Below, one piece after another: positions 55,982 through 64,000 of a stretch of DNA of 64,000 nucleotides. Source of the stretch: Listeria sp. PSOL-1 (GTDB lineage Bacteria > Bacillota > Bacilli > Lactobacillales > Listeriaceae). The notes under the pieces were generated by a model. That model did no database searches. It was given only the letters and a program-made list of their open reading frames with translations, and was not told where the DNA came from. How positions within the stretch are numbered: the stretch's first letter is position 1; each line of letters begins with the position of its first letter. The position numbers were made by a program, and so were the translations under genes. The stretch lies in contig NZ_LR760298.1 of the NCBI RefSeq assembly GCF_902806445.1, positions 310,001 to 374,000 of the forward strand, given 5' to 3'.

Positions 55982-57550
55982 ATGTTATCAATCAAAATGA
56001 ATCATGTAAAAATTGAAGCGCAAGGCGATTTGCTTATTGAAATTCCACAGCTAAACGTTACACGCGGGGCAAAAATTGGAATAATTGGTAGAAATGGCAC
56101 AGGTAAAACAACATTACTTGAAACGATTGCTAGCTTACGTGAAGCAACAAGTGGAGAAATAATTACTTTTGATCAAATCGGCTATCTTCAACAAATTCAG
56201 CCAGTTTCAGAAAACTTAAGTGGTGGTGAGCAAACACGAAAGCTTATTCAGCAGATTCTACGCGAAAGCCCCGCGATTTTGCTTGTAGATGAACCAACTA
56301 GTAATCTTGATTTAGCTAGCATTCGTTACTTAGAGCATCAGCTGAAGCAGTACTCTGGTACGATTTTAGTCATATCGCATGATCGTACCTTTTTAGACGC
56401 TGTGGTGGATACAATTTGGCAATTAGAGGATAAAAAAATAACCGTTTACCCTGGAAATTACACAGCTTACTTGAAAAGCAAAAACCACGAAATAAAACAA
56501 CAAGAGAAATTTTATGCTGAATACCAAGCAAAGCGCAAACAACTAGATCTTGCCATACGTCATCATCAAAAAGAAGCAAATAAAATGGAACGTCCCTCTA
56601 AACGGCTGACAAGTCAAGAAATTAGAGCAGCAAGGCCAAGTAAAGGCGTTCAACAAAAAAAGCAACATCAAACGATAAAAGCTATTGAAAAACGCGTTGA
56701 GAGATTAGACAAAGTAAGTAAGCCATTTCAATCTAAGCCGGTTAAGATTACTGTACCCGAAGCATATCAGTTAAAAAGGGGAGGCACAGTGCTCACTGTA
56801 AAAGAAGCAGAATTGTTTGCTGGCAAGAACAAGCTTTTCAAAACAAACCCGTATTCAGTTAAAGCAGGTGATAAAGTGGCAATAACTGGACAAAATGCTA
56901 CGGGAAAAAGCAGCTTTTTAGGTGCATTACTTGATCCAGAAAATAAGGATTTTCAGTTGACACAAGGTGTTCATGTTGCTTATTTTGATCAGCATTTGAA
57001 AGACATCAAGCTAGAGGCTACATTGTTAGAAAATGTGGCTTTCGGCAATGCTTATGATCGAAATACTACTTTTGAGGTTCTTGGTAGTTTTCATTTTAGC
57101 GAATTAGACTGGCAAAAAAAAGCAGCGTTTTTATCTGGCGGCGAGCGTGTAAAGCTGTTTTTAGCCATGCAGCTTTTGAAAGGAGCTAATATCTTAATTT
57201 TAGATGAGCCAACGAATTATTTGGATATCGAAAGCATGGAAGCTTTAGAACAATTATTGAAAAAATATGATGGAACCGTTTTATTTGTTTCACATGATCG
57301 CACCTTTGTAAAAAACATCGCAACAGAAGTGATTGAGATTAGGGATGAAAAGATGTACTATCATAAGCAAGGCTTAGATGAAATGGAGGAAAAGCCAAGA
57401 ACACAAGAGGAAAAATTACGCCTTGAACTTCGGCAGTCTGAGATTGCTGCAAAGCTTATGAATCCAAAACTATCAATGGCGGAAAAGACAGTACTTGACC
57501 AAGAATATGTCAAAAATAGCCAAGCGCTAAATAATTTTAGAAAAAGGTAG
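55982..57550 (+). CDS. ABC-F family ribosome-protection ATPase (Vga/Lsa-like)
   Basis: A 522-residue protein with two ABC domains and no membrane helices. Domain 1: IIGRNGTGKTTLLE (about 33-46), signature LSGGEQTRK, VDEPTSNLD. A basic interdomain linker (about 180-250, RSSKRLTSQEIRA-like) is the antibiotic-resistance domain that reaches the peptidyl-transferase centre. Domain 2: ITGQNATGKSS, LSGGERVK, LDEPTNYLD. Close in length and context to lmo0919 (lincosamide/streptogramin A tolerance). ATG 55982 uses AGGGG formed by the terminator's right arm as its ribosome site. Confidence 0.9.
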   Translation: MLSIKMNHVKIEAQGDLLIEIPQLNVTRGAKIGIIGRNGTGKTTLLETIASLREATSGEIITFDQIGYLQQIQPVSENLSGGEQTRKLIQQILRESPAILLVDEPTSNLDLASIRYLEHQLKQYSGTILVISHDRTFLDAVVDTIWQLEDKKITVYPGNYTAYLKSKNHEIKQQEKFYAEYQAKRKQLDLAIRHHQKEANKMERPSKRLTSQEIRAARPSKGVQQKKQHQTIKAIEKRVERLDKVSKPFQSKPVKITVPEAYQLKRGGTVLTVKEAELFAGKNKLFKTNPYSVKAGDKVAITGQNATGKSSFLGALLDPENKDFQLTQGVHVAYFDQHLKDIKLEATLLENVAFGNAYDRNTTFEVLGSFHFSELDWQKKAAFLSGGERVKLFLAMQLLKGANILILDEPTNYLDIESMEALEQLLKKYDGTVLFVSHDRTFVKNIATEVIEIRDEKMYYHKQGLDEMEEKPRTQEEKLRLELRQSEIAAKLMNPKLSMAEKTVLDQEYVKNSQALNNFRKR

Positions 57551-57644
57551 TGCAAAGATTCGTTCTTCCAATAAAACTTGATTTATTCTAATGTAAGGAA
57601 TAAAATCAAGAAGTTATGATAACGGGTTAGAAGGAGGCATGATC

Positions 57645-58643
57645 TTGTTTAATCATTTACCAGATTCGTTTTTACAGATGAATACGATTTTTATTTCAAT
57701 TATGATCGAAGCATTGCCTTTTGTTCTAATTGGTGTATTTATTGCAGGACTGATCCAAATGTTTGTTTCAGAGCGTTTTATCGCAAGTGTTATGCCAAAA
57801 AATAAATTTTTAGCTGTAATTGTCGGATCTTTGATCGGTGTTTTCTTTCCATCTTGTGAATGTGGAATTGTACCCATCGTCCGTAATTTGTTAGCAAAAG
57901 GAGTGCCACTTCATGCGGGAATTGCCTTTATGTTAACGGCTCCAATTATTAATCCAGTTGTCTTATTTTCCACCTATGTGGCTTTTGGGAGTCAGTGGGA
58001 AGTTCCCATTTTGCGTGTTGTAGGAAGCCTTGTCGTTGCCATCATTGTTGGCGTTTTACTGGCTTATTTTTATAAAGGAGAAGGGCTAAAAGAAAAATTT
58101 TTTGCTTATGAAAAAGCTGCACAAGAGGTTGATAATCAGGATGGGAGTGCAAGTTTAACAGCACCGATTGTGAAAATTAATGCGATAACGACTTTAGAAA
58201 ATACACATGATGAGCATGACCACACTCATCATCATAAGGATATGTCATTTGGTTCTAAATTATGGCATACTGCGCAACATGCCGTGGATGAATTTTTTTC
58301 AGTTGGGAAATATTTAGTTTTTGGGGCACTGATAGCGGCGTTCATGCAGACCTACATTAAAACCGCTACACTTATTTCGATTGGGCATGGTCCAATCTTA
58401 TCGATTTTATTGATGATGAGCTTAGCGTTTATTTTATCGCTTTGTTCAGAAGCAGATGCGTTTATTGGCGCTTCATTTCGCAGTATTTTTTCCACGCAAT
58501 CGATTGTTGCCTTTTTGGTTTTTGGGCCAATGTTTGATATTAAAAATTTGATGATGATGTTCGCTTCATTTAAAACAAAGTTTGTGCTATTTTTAGTAGC
58601 AAGTGTCACGATCATTGTTTTCATTTATGCGCTTGTGATTTAA
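57645..58643 (+). CDS. Permease of the YraQ/UPF0718 family
   Basis: A 332-residue membrane protein with about eight helices. The conserved FFPSCECGIVPIVRNLLAKG and LTAPIINPVV segments mark the family; a histidine-rich loop (HDEHDHTHHHKD, about 190) hints at metal contact. TTG 57645 is preferred (AGGAGG seven bases upstream). The partner gene follows after 15 bases, as for B. subtilis ycgR-ycgQ. Substrate unknown. Confidence 0.85.
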   Translation: MFNHLPDSFLQMNTIFISIMIEALPFVLIGVFIAGLIQMFVSERFIASVMPKNKFLAVIVGSLIGVFFPSCECGIVPIVRNLLAKGVPLHAGIAFMLTAPIINPVVLFSTYVAFGSQWEVPILRVVGSLVVAIIVGVLLAYFYKGEGLKEKFFAYEKAAQEVDNQDGSASLTAPIVKINAITTLENTHDEHDHTHHHKDMSFGSKLWHTAQHAVDEFFSVGKYLVFGALIAAFMQTYIKTATLISIGHGPILSILLMMSLAFILSLCSEADAFIGASFRSIFSTQSIVAFLVFGPMFDIKNLMMMFASFKTKFVLFLVASVTIIVFIYALVI

Positions 58644-58658
58644 GGAGGTTGAAAATTG

Positions 58659-59492
58659 ATGTTTCGAGCGATTTTGTTATTTGGATTCGGTTTTTATTTG
58701 ATGTTTCTGCATATTTCTGGAAATATTAGTAAATATATTAATATGAAGTATTCTTATTTGTCTTTTTCAGCAATGTTTGCAGCTTTTTTATTAGCGCTCA
58801 TTCAGCTTATTATTGTCTTTCGCGATGAAGATTTGAAGCATGAGCATGGTGGACATGTGCATTCTTTAGAAAATACAATTTGGAAAAAATTTTTTGTATA
58901 TGGTTTGTTAGTTTATCCGCTCATTGCTGGCTTTTGTTTTCCGATTGCTTCACTTGATTCAAAGCTTGTGTCAGCAAAAGGCTTTCATTTTCCAAAAAAT
59001 AATGCTGCTGGAGACGATCCATATGCACAAAATCAATTTTTGCGCCCTGATACAAGTGGCTATTTTGGCAAAAGCGATTACGCTAAAATGATGGAAAAAG
59101 AAAAAGCTGAAATTATTAAACAAGATCCAATGATTGTCACCGATGCGAATTATTTAATGACAATGGAAATTTTGTATAACTATCCAGGCGAGTTTATTGG
59201 AAAACACATCAAGTTCACTGGTTTTGTTTATAATGATCCAGTTGAAAAAAGTAATCACTTATTTTTATTTCGATTTGGAATTATTCACTGTGTCGCGGAT
59301 TCAGGGGTTTTTGGAATGCTTGCTAAGATGCCAGAAAAAATAAAACTAGCAAATGATACGTGGCTGTCTGTTAGTGGCGTTATTTCACAAGAGTATTATG
59401 CGCCATTTAAGATGAACATTCCCGCACTTACAATCAAGCAATACACTAAAGTGTCGAAGCCAAAAGATGTTTATGTTTATCGTAAATACTAA
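58659..59492 (+). CDS. TIGR03943-type putative permease subunit (YcgQ-like)
   Basis: A 277-residue protein. Two or three N-terminal helices are separated by a histidine-rich stretch (KHEHGGHVHS), followed by a long soluble domain (from about 105) with NYPGEFIGKHIKFTGFVY. It pairs with the permease just upstream. TTG 58656 is an alternative start with slightly better spacing from AAGGAGG. Role unknown; metal handling is a guess from the histidines. Confidence 0.83.
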   Translation: MFRAILLFGFGFYLMFLHISGNISKYINMKYSYLSFSAMFAAFLLALIQLIIVFRDEDLKHEHGGHVHSLENTIWKKFFVYGLLVYPLIAGFCFPIASLDSKLVSAKGFHFPKNNAAGDDPYAQNQFLRPDTSGYFGKSDYAKMMEKEKAEIIKQDPMIVTDANYLMTMEILYNYPGEFIGKHIKFTGFVYNDPVEKSNHLFLFRFGIIHCVADSGVFGMLAKMPEKIKLANDTWLSVSGVISQEYYAPFKMNIPALTIKQYTKVSKPKDVYVYRKY

Positions 59493-59501
59493 TCTAGATC
59501 C

Positions 59502-59530
59502 TTGCGCTTTTAGAAACAATACGTTATGCT
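59502..59530 (+). promoter_or_regulatory. Promoter of coaA
   Basis: TTGCGC, 17-base spacer, TATGCT, about 47 bases before the start codon. Confidence 0.5.
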
Positions 59531-59576
59531 TATTCATGATTTTACATTGAAGCTAATAAAAGGACGGACAAGATGA

Positions 59577-60497
59577 ATGACTAAACTTAACCATTACTTT
59601 CATTTCGCGCGTGATGAATGGCGTCAACTTGAAGTTAGTAAAGATCAGATTTTAACAGCGGCAGAGTTAGAGCAAATTCGCGGCCTAAATGACCGGATTT
59701 CATTAGATGATATTTCAGAAATTTATTTACCGCTAATTAAGCTGATTGCGATTCAATATCATGAAGCCATTTTTATCCATGAGGAGAAGATGGAGTATCT
59801 CAAAAAGAAAGAACAGCGTGCGCCATTTATTATTGCACTCTCTGGAAGCGTTGCTGTTGGAAAAAGTACGACGGCACGTGTCTTTAAACTCATGTTAGAT
59901 CGCTGGTTTTCAAAAACGAGACAAGTAGAGCTTGTTACAACAGATGGATTTTTATATCCTAATCATGAGCTTTTGAAACGTGGTTTAATGAATAAAAAAG
60001 GTTTTCCTGAAAGTTATGATAAAGCACGTTTTAGTGAGTTTTTGATTAATCTTAAGACAAATAAAAATAAGGTGGAAATTCCGCTTTACTCCCACTTTAC
60101 TTATGATGTGTTACCTGAAACACGCACCATTAGAAACCCAGATATTGTGATTATCGAGGGGATTAACGTACTTCAAGTTGATTCAGCAGAAAATGTATTT
60201 CCAAGTGATTTCTTTGATTTTTCCGTTTATGTGGATGCCGCTGAAGAAAATATAAAAAAATGGTATTTAGAACGTTTTTTTATATTACGTGAAACAGCTT
60301 TTCAAGATGTAAATTCTTATTTTCATCAGTATACGAAAGTCAGTAAGGAGGAAGCAGGACGCTTTGCTCTTGAAATTTGGGATACAATTAATGGTGTTAA
60401 TTTAAAAGAAAACATTGAAAAAACCAAGTATCGCGCGAACCTTATTCTCTATAAAGGACGTAATCATTTGGTTTCTGATGTATATTTAAGAAAATAA
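59577..60497 (+). CDS. coaA: Pantothenate kinase, type I
   Basis: First committed step of coenzyme A synthesis. 306 residues with the P-loop ALSGSVAVGKSTTARVF (about 90-106), TTDGFLYPN, KGFPESYD and the substrate-site SHFTYDVLPE. Length and motifs fit the bacterial type I enzyme. The ATG follows AAAGGACGG. A terminator follows. Confidence 0.96.
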   Translation: MTKLNHYFHFARDEWRQLEVSKDQILTAAELEQIRGLNDRISLDDISEIYLPLIKLIAIQYHEAIFIHEEKMEYLKKKEQRAPFIIALSGSVAVGKSTTARVFKLMLDRWFSKTRQVELVTTDGFLYPNHELLKRGLMNKKGFPESYDKARFSEFLINLKTNKNKVEIPLYSHFTYDVLPETRTIRNPDIVIIEGINVLQVDSAENVFPSDFFDFSVYVDAAEENIKKWYLERFFILRETAFQDVNSYFHQYTKVSKEEAGRFALEIWDTINGVNLKENIEKTKYRANLILYKGRNHLVSDVYLRK

Positions 60498-60555
60498 AGA
60501 TTCGAGCTAAAAACGACAGAAGTGATCATTCGTTTAGGCTCGAATCTGTTTTTTA
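60498..60555 (+). terminator. Terminator after coaA
   Basis: AGATTCGAGC / GCTCGAATCT stem followed by GTTTTTT. The long loop contains AAACGA / TCGTTT and may be a diverged relative of the palindromic elements. Confidence 0.85.
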
Positions 60556-60556
60556 G

Positions 60557-60601
60557 TTTACAAATGATTGCAATTATGGTAAAAATGAGTGAGCACTCAC
60601 T
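60557..60601 (+). promoter_or_regulatory. Promoter with TetR-type operator
   Basis: TTTACA, 17-base spacer, TAAAAA (-10 at 60580-60585), then a 14-bp palindrome AGTGAG-CA-CTCACT (60588-60601) at the predicted transcription start. A TetR gene ends the operon, so autoregulation is likely. Confidence 0.6.
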
Positions 60602-60620
60602 TTTATAAGGAGATGATGTC

Positions 60621-61343
60621 ATGGAGGCGCTTATTCGTGCGACAGATTTAAATGTCAGCTTACATAAAAAGCAAATTTTACACAACATATCCATTGAAGT
60701 AAACCAAGGTGAAATTTACGGCTTAATCGGTCCATCTGGAGCAGGAAAAACAACACTTGTTAAAACGATTATCGGTATGGAAAAGGCAACAAGCGGACGG
60801 ATTGAAGTACTGCAAACGAAAATGCCATCGCTAAAAGTGATTACAAATATTGGTTATATGGCGCAGTCTGATGCACTTTATAGTGATTTAACCGCACAAG
60901 AAAATCTCGACTTTTTTGCCTCGTTATATTCCTTGAAAGGCAATTTGAAAAGAAAACGAATCGATTATGCATTACAGCTAGTCGACTTAGAAAATGAGCG
61001 TAAGAAGAAAGTCAGTGCTTTTTCAGGCGGCATGAAAAGACGCTTGTCACTTGCCATTTCACTTCTTCAAGATCCTGATATTTTAATTTTAGACGAACCA
61101 ACAGTTGGGATTGATCCTGAACTTAGAAGATCAATTTGGGCCGAATTAGATAAGCTGAAGCAGTCAGGGAAATGTATTGTAGTAACAACCCATGTCATGG
61201 ATGAAGCTGAAAAGTGCGACCGATTAGCGATGGTTCGTGATGGACGGATCATTGCGCTTGGAACACCAAAAGAGCTTGCTAGTGAGGCGGAAAGTAATAA
61301 ACTTGAAGATGCGTTTTTAAAATTTGGGAGGAATAAAAAATGA
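60621..61343 (+). CDS. ABC exporter ATP-binding protein
   Basis: ATPase of 240 residues of the drug/natamycin-export (ABC-2) type. Walker A GPSGAGKTT (about 37-45), signature FSGGMKRRLS, Walker B ILILDEPTVGID and the switch VVTTHVMDEAEK. AAGGAGATG precedes the ATG. Overlaps the permease gene by four bases (ATGA). Confidence 0.93.
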   Translation: MEALIRATDLNVSLHKKQILHNISIEVNQGEIYGLIGPSGAGKTTLVKTIIGMEKATSGRIEVLQTKMPSLKVITNIGYMAQSDALYSDLTAQENLDFFASLYSLKGNLKRKRIDYALQLVDLENERKKKVSAFSGGMKRRLSLAISLLQDPDILILDEPTVGIDPELRRSIWAELDKLKQSGKCIVVTTHVMDEAEKCDRLAMVRDGRIIALGTPKELASEAESNKLEDAFLKFGRNKK

Positions 61344-62443
61344 GGGTATGGGCCATTGTCAAGCGGATTATTAACCAATTTAAGCGTGATAAAAGAACAC
61401 TTGCGCTAATGCTCATTGCGCCATTACTGCTTATCACGTTATTAAATTTTTTATTTGATGATAGTGATGTTTCACCAACAGTTGGTGTAGCTGGCTTATC
61501 AGCAGATATGGTAAAGAATTTATCGGATAAAAAGATCAATGTAAAAAAGTATTCTATGGCAACAGAAATAAACCATACAATTAAACACGATAAATTAGAC
61601 GGTTTTATCAAGCAAACGGGAAATAGCTTAGATGTAACGTTTGAAAACAGTGATCCTTCTGTTACCCAGGAAATAAAGATGAAATTACAAAGTGCTATGA
61701 TGACAAAGCAAGATGCAGAAACAAAGCAATTGGTGACCAAATTATCAAAACAAATGGGAGAAACGAAAACCAATCAGCAAGACATGCCAGGAGCTAAAAG
61801 TATGAAAACAAGGATGCATTATGTATACGGAAACAGTCATACGAAGTTTTTTGATACGATTGGGCCAATCTTTATTGGTTTCTTTGTTTTCTTCTTTGTT
61901 TTTCTCATTGCAGGGATTTCTTTTTTACGTGAACGAACAACAGGGACACTCGAGCGGTTGATGGCTACACCGATTAAACGCCTTGAGTTAGAACTTGGCT
62001 ATATGATTGGTTTTGGCATTTTTGCATTACTACAATCTGTTCTTGTGGCATTATATTCTGTGCACGTTTTAGGCATGGTCCAAAATGGTTCAATTTGGTA
62101 TGTCTTACTTATTACGTTAACACTTGCTATTGTGTCGCTAGCGCTTGGAATGCTGCTTTCAACATTTGCAAATAATGAGTTCCAAATTATTCAATTCATT
62201 CCGATTGTGATTGTACCACAAGTTTTATTTTGCGGTATTTTTAAAATCGAAGGAATGGCGGATTGGTTACAATGGATTGCGCATATTATGCCAATGTATT
62301 ACGGCGCAACAGTACTTAAAGGGATTATGATTAAAGGTGAAACTTTTCAAGATTTTCAAGGAAACTTTTACATTTTGTTATTGTTTGCTGCTGTCTTTTT
62401 GATTTTAAATCTTTTTTCATTAAAAAAATATCGTAAAGCATAA
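61340..62443 (+). CDS. ABC-2 type exporter permease
   Basis: A 367-residue permease: one helix near 20-37, a large extracellular loop (about 40-170), then five helices with the ABC-2 signature FLRERTTGTLERLMATPIKR (about 195-214). Probably exports a drug or lipid-like molecule with the ATPase upstream; the substrate is not predictable. GGGAGG lies upstream. Confidence 0.92.
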   Translation: MRVWAIVKRIINQFKRDKRTLALMLIAPLLLITLLNFLFDDSDVSPTVGVAGLSADMVKNLSDKKINVKKYSMATEINHTIKHDKLDGFIKQTGNSLDVTFENSDPSVTQEIKMKLQSAMMTKQDAETKQLVTKLSKQMGETKTNQQDMPGAKSMKTRMHYVYGNSHTKFFDTIGPIFIGFFVFFFVFLIAGISFLRERTTGTLERLMATPIKRLELELGYMIGFGIFALLQSVLVALYSVHVLGMVQNGSIWYVLLITLTLAIVSLALGMLLSTFANNEFQIIQFIPIVIVPQVLFCGIFKIEGMADWLQWIAHIMPMYYGATVLKGIMIKGETFQDFQGNFYILLLFAAVFLILNLFSLKKYRKA

Positions 62444-62455
62444 GGAGTAGAAAGC

Positions 62456-63115
62456 ATGGATCAAGAATTTGACTTAGTAAAACAAATGTTAAACGTGGCA
62501 GAACAAGATAAGCGAATGAGTGAAAAACAAAAGAAAATTATTCAAGCAGCGATCGAACTTTTTTCAGAAAAAGGCTTTGCTGGAACGAGTACAAGTGAAA
62601 TTGCTAGGCGCGCAAGCGTTGCTGAAGGGACTATTTTTCGCCATTATAAAACAAAAAAAGATTTATTGATGGCGATTACGATGCCAACACTTATTGATGG
62701 TGTGATTCCCTTTTTAGCGCAAGATTTTTCGGAACAAGTGTTGACGCAGAAATATCCTGATTTTGAAAGTTTTGTGCGTGGGATTATTATGAATCGCTTT
62801 GCTTTTTCGAAAGAGAATGGGAAGGCAATTAAAATTTATTTTCTTGAGTTATTTTATCACGATGAGTTGCGTGAACAATTTTCTAACATTTTTATGACGC
62901 ATGTGAAGGGGAAATTTGATCAACTCATTGATTATTATAAAGAACGAGGCGAAATTGCTGCAATGCCAAATAGTACCATTATGCGAGCATTAATTACAAA
63001 CATCGTTGGTTTTTTATTAACACGTTTTGTCGTTATGCCAGATTCGGATTGGCAAGATGAAGAAGAGATCGATTTTACTGTAGCATATATTTTACATGGT
63101 ATCGCTATAAAATAA
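62456..63115 (+). CDS. TetR/AcrR family regulator of the ABC exporter
   Basis: A 219-residue repressor. The helix-turn-helix is AAIELFSEKGFAGTSTSEIA then VAEGTIFRHYKTKKDLL (about 32-72), preceded by a 20-residue N-terminal extension. The C-terminal part is a ligand domain. Third gene of the exporter operon, 13 bases after the permease, and the palindrome at 60588-60601 is the likely operator. GGAG precedes the ATG. Confidence 0.9.
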   Translation: MDQEFDLVKQMLNVAEQDKRMSEKQKKIIQAAIELFSEKGFAGTSTSEIARRASVAEGTIFRHYKTKKDLLMAITMPTLIDGVIPFLAQDFSEQVLTQKYPDFESFVRGIIMNRFAFSKENGKAIKIYFLELFYHDELREQFSNIFMTHVKGKFDQLIDYYKERGEIAAMPNSTIMRALITNIVGFLLTRFVVMPDSDWQDEEEIDFTVAYILHGIAIK

Positions 63116-63118
63116 AAA

Positions 63119-63156
63119 GCACCCTGATTCAAAACCTCGAATCAGGGTGCTTTTTT
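63119..63156. terminator. Bidirectional terminator between exporter operon and symporter
   Basis: Perfect 12-bp stem GCACCCTGATTC / GAATCAGGGTGC with T6 on the plus side and an A run (T on the minus strand) on the other. Confidence 0.92.
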
Positions 63157-63162
63157 GAAGGA

Positions 63163-64000
63163 TTAATTTTTATTTAAAAGCCAATTCTTTCCTTCAACAA
63201 AGCGTGTAATAAGCATGCTACAAACTGTATTCCCAGTTGAATTAAGCAGAGTTGCTGGAATATCAATAATGGTACTAATAATCATGATGGTACCAACAAG
63301 CTCAGGAGAGAAACCAAAGATAGAGCAGATGAGAAGTTCTCCTGTCATGCCACCGCTAGGAATGGCCCCCATAACAGCACCAACTAAAAAGGCTACTAAA
63401 ATGATAGCTACAATACTTGTTGGGCTAGTCATATCTTTTCCAAATAAAGTAAAAAGAAAAGCGATTTTAATCATGCCACCGATAACAGAACCATCTTTAT
63501 GGGTGTTTGCGCCAAGAGGAATAACTGTTTCTGCAATATCATCAGGGACGCCCATTTTTTTTGTTGCGACAAGGTTAACTGGAATGGAGGCAGCGCTAGA
63601 AGAAGTTGCAATAGCTGTTAAAGCTGGAGGAATAACGTTTTTCCAAAATGTCTGAATTCCTGCTTTACCACCGGCAATAAAGGCATATAAAGTGTTCATA
63701 CCAAAGAAATAAATGACTGTAAGCGTCAGGTATAATAAGAAGGCATTGAGATAGCCATTTAAAATTTGTGGACCAAGACTCCCAACCGTTGTGGCAAAAT
63801 AGCACCCTAACCCAATCGGTGCAGCGTACATAATGATTTGAATCATCTTTAAAATCACTGCTGTACCTGAATGAAGTAAGTCAGCAATAGGTTTTCCTTT
63901 TTCGCCAAGCATGGTTGTTGCCAAGCCAAATAAAATGGAAAAAAGGATAAGTGGTAATAGATTAGCTTTTGTAAAAAGTGCTAGAAAATCTGAAACAGTA
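63163..64000 (-). CDS. Dicarboxylate/amino acid:cation symporter (SDF family), 5' end outside window
   Basis: Minus-strand frame open to the window edge; about 279 C-terminal codons are visible. TSSSAASIPVNL (the serine-rich re-entrant hairpin, normally SSSSATLP-like), PLGANTHKDGSVI and NSTGNTVCSMLITRFVEGK mark the glutamate/serine/dicarboxylate:Na+ or H+ symporters. The substrate cannot be fixed. The real start lies beyond 64000; an internal TTG at 63924 is not the start. Confidence 0.9.
   Translation of the reverse strand, partial: TVSDFLALFTKANLLPLILFSILFGLATTMLGEKGKPIADLLHSGTAVILKMIQIIMYAAPIGLGCYFATTVGSLGPQILNGYLNAFLLYLTLTVIYFFGMNTLYAFIAGGKAGIQTFWKNVIPPALTAIATSSSAASIPVNLVATKKMGVPDDIAETVIPLGANTHKDGSVIGGMIKIAFLFTLFGKDMTSPTSIVAIILVAFLVGAVMGAIPSGGMTGELLICSIFGFSPELVGTIMIISTIIDIPATLLNSTGNTVCSMLITRFVEGKNWLLNKN

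Noticed and set aside
1-64000. CRISPR arrays, prophage genes, insertion-sequence transposases or rRNA genes
   Set aside because: I looked for regular spaced repeats, phage structural or integrase genes, and DDE transposases and saw none; the two tRNAs show no duplicated 3' end nearby to suggest an integrated element.

Overview
The window looks like a chromosome segment from a low-GC Gram-positive bacterium of the family Listeriaceae. The CshA helicase, the alr-mazEF-rsbRSTUVW-sigB-rsbX cluster, ddl-murF, acpS, the glutathione reductase/phosphoglycerate mutase pair and an ABC-F gene behind an attenuator occur in an order I recall from Listeria monocytogenes (roughly lmo0829 to lmo0925). The content is not identical to that species, so I suggest Listeria in the broad sense or a close relative and do not name a species.

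Layout. 1-3963: 3' end of pyruvate:flavodoxin oxidoreductase, a P-type cation ATPase and a decayed VanZ gene. 4500-8976: glutamine-type ABC transporter, a 48-residue protein, a conserved unknown protein and a TetR regulator. 8977-11190: an AT-rich variable islet with a secreted hydrophobic protein plus a small two-helix membrane protein, a broken secreted peptide, and a tiny Fst-family type I toxin. 11194-20974: ddl, murF, a carboxylesterase, cshA behind a long leader, two PH-domain membrane proteins and the cystine transporter tcyABC. 20975-24888: an accessory islet with an M60 metallopeptidase and an intact VanZ gene, bracketed by a short direct repeat. 25030-33842: heme-pathway oxidase, acpS, alr, mazEF and the complete stressosome/sigma-B module. 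34003-36853: tex, sprT and tRNA-Asn/tRNA-Ser. 37131-42889: der, gpsA, a tyrosine phosphatase, hup, nfeD-like and floA; I remember the first four from elsewhere in L. monocytogenes. 42896-43813: a probable manganese riboswitch in front of a small secreted protein and decayed genes. 43878-55605: metabolic and housekeeping genes. 55749-57550: an attenuator with a three-codon leader ORF controlling an antibiotic-resistance type ABC-F ATPase. 57645-64000: a membrane pair, pantothenate kinase, an ABC exporter with its own TetR, and a truncated dicarboxylate/amino-acid symporter.

The genes fall into cell-wall synthesis (ddl, murF, alr, rodA-like), stress sensing (stressosome, sigma B, mazEF) and amino-acid uptake (Gln, cystine). 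A recurring 50-150 bp palindromic intergenic element sits behind at least seven genes, usually with a variable central hairpin that can act as a terminator; it is among the most unusual features here, with the Fst toxin, the ABC-F attenuator, the cshA leader terminator and the riboswitch with decayed cargo.
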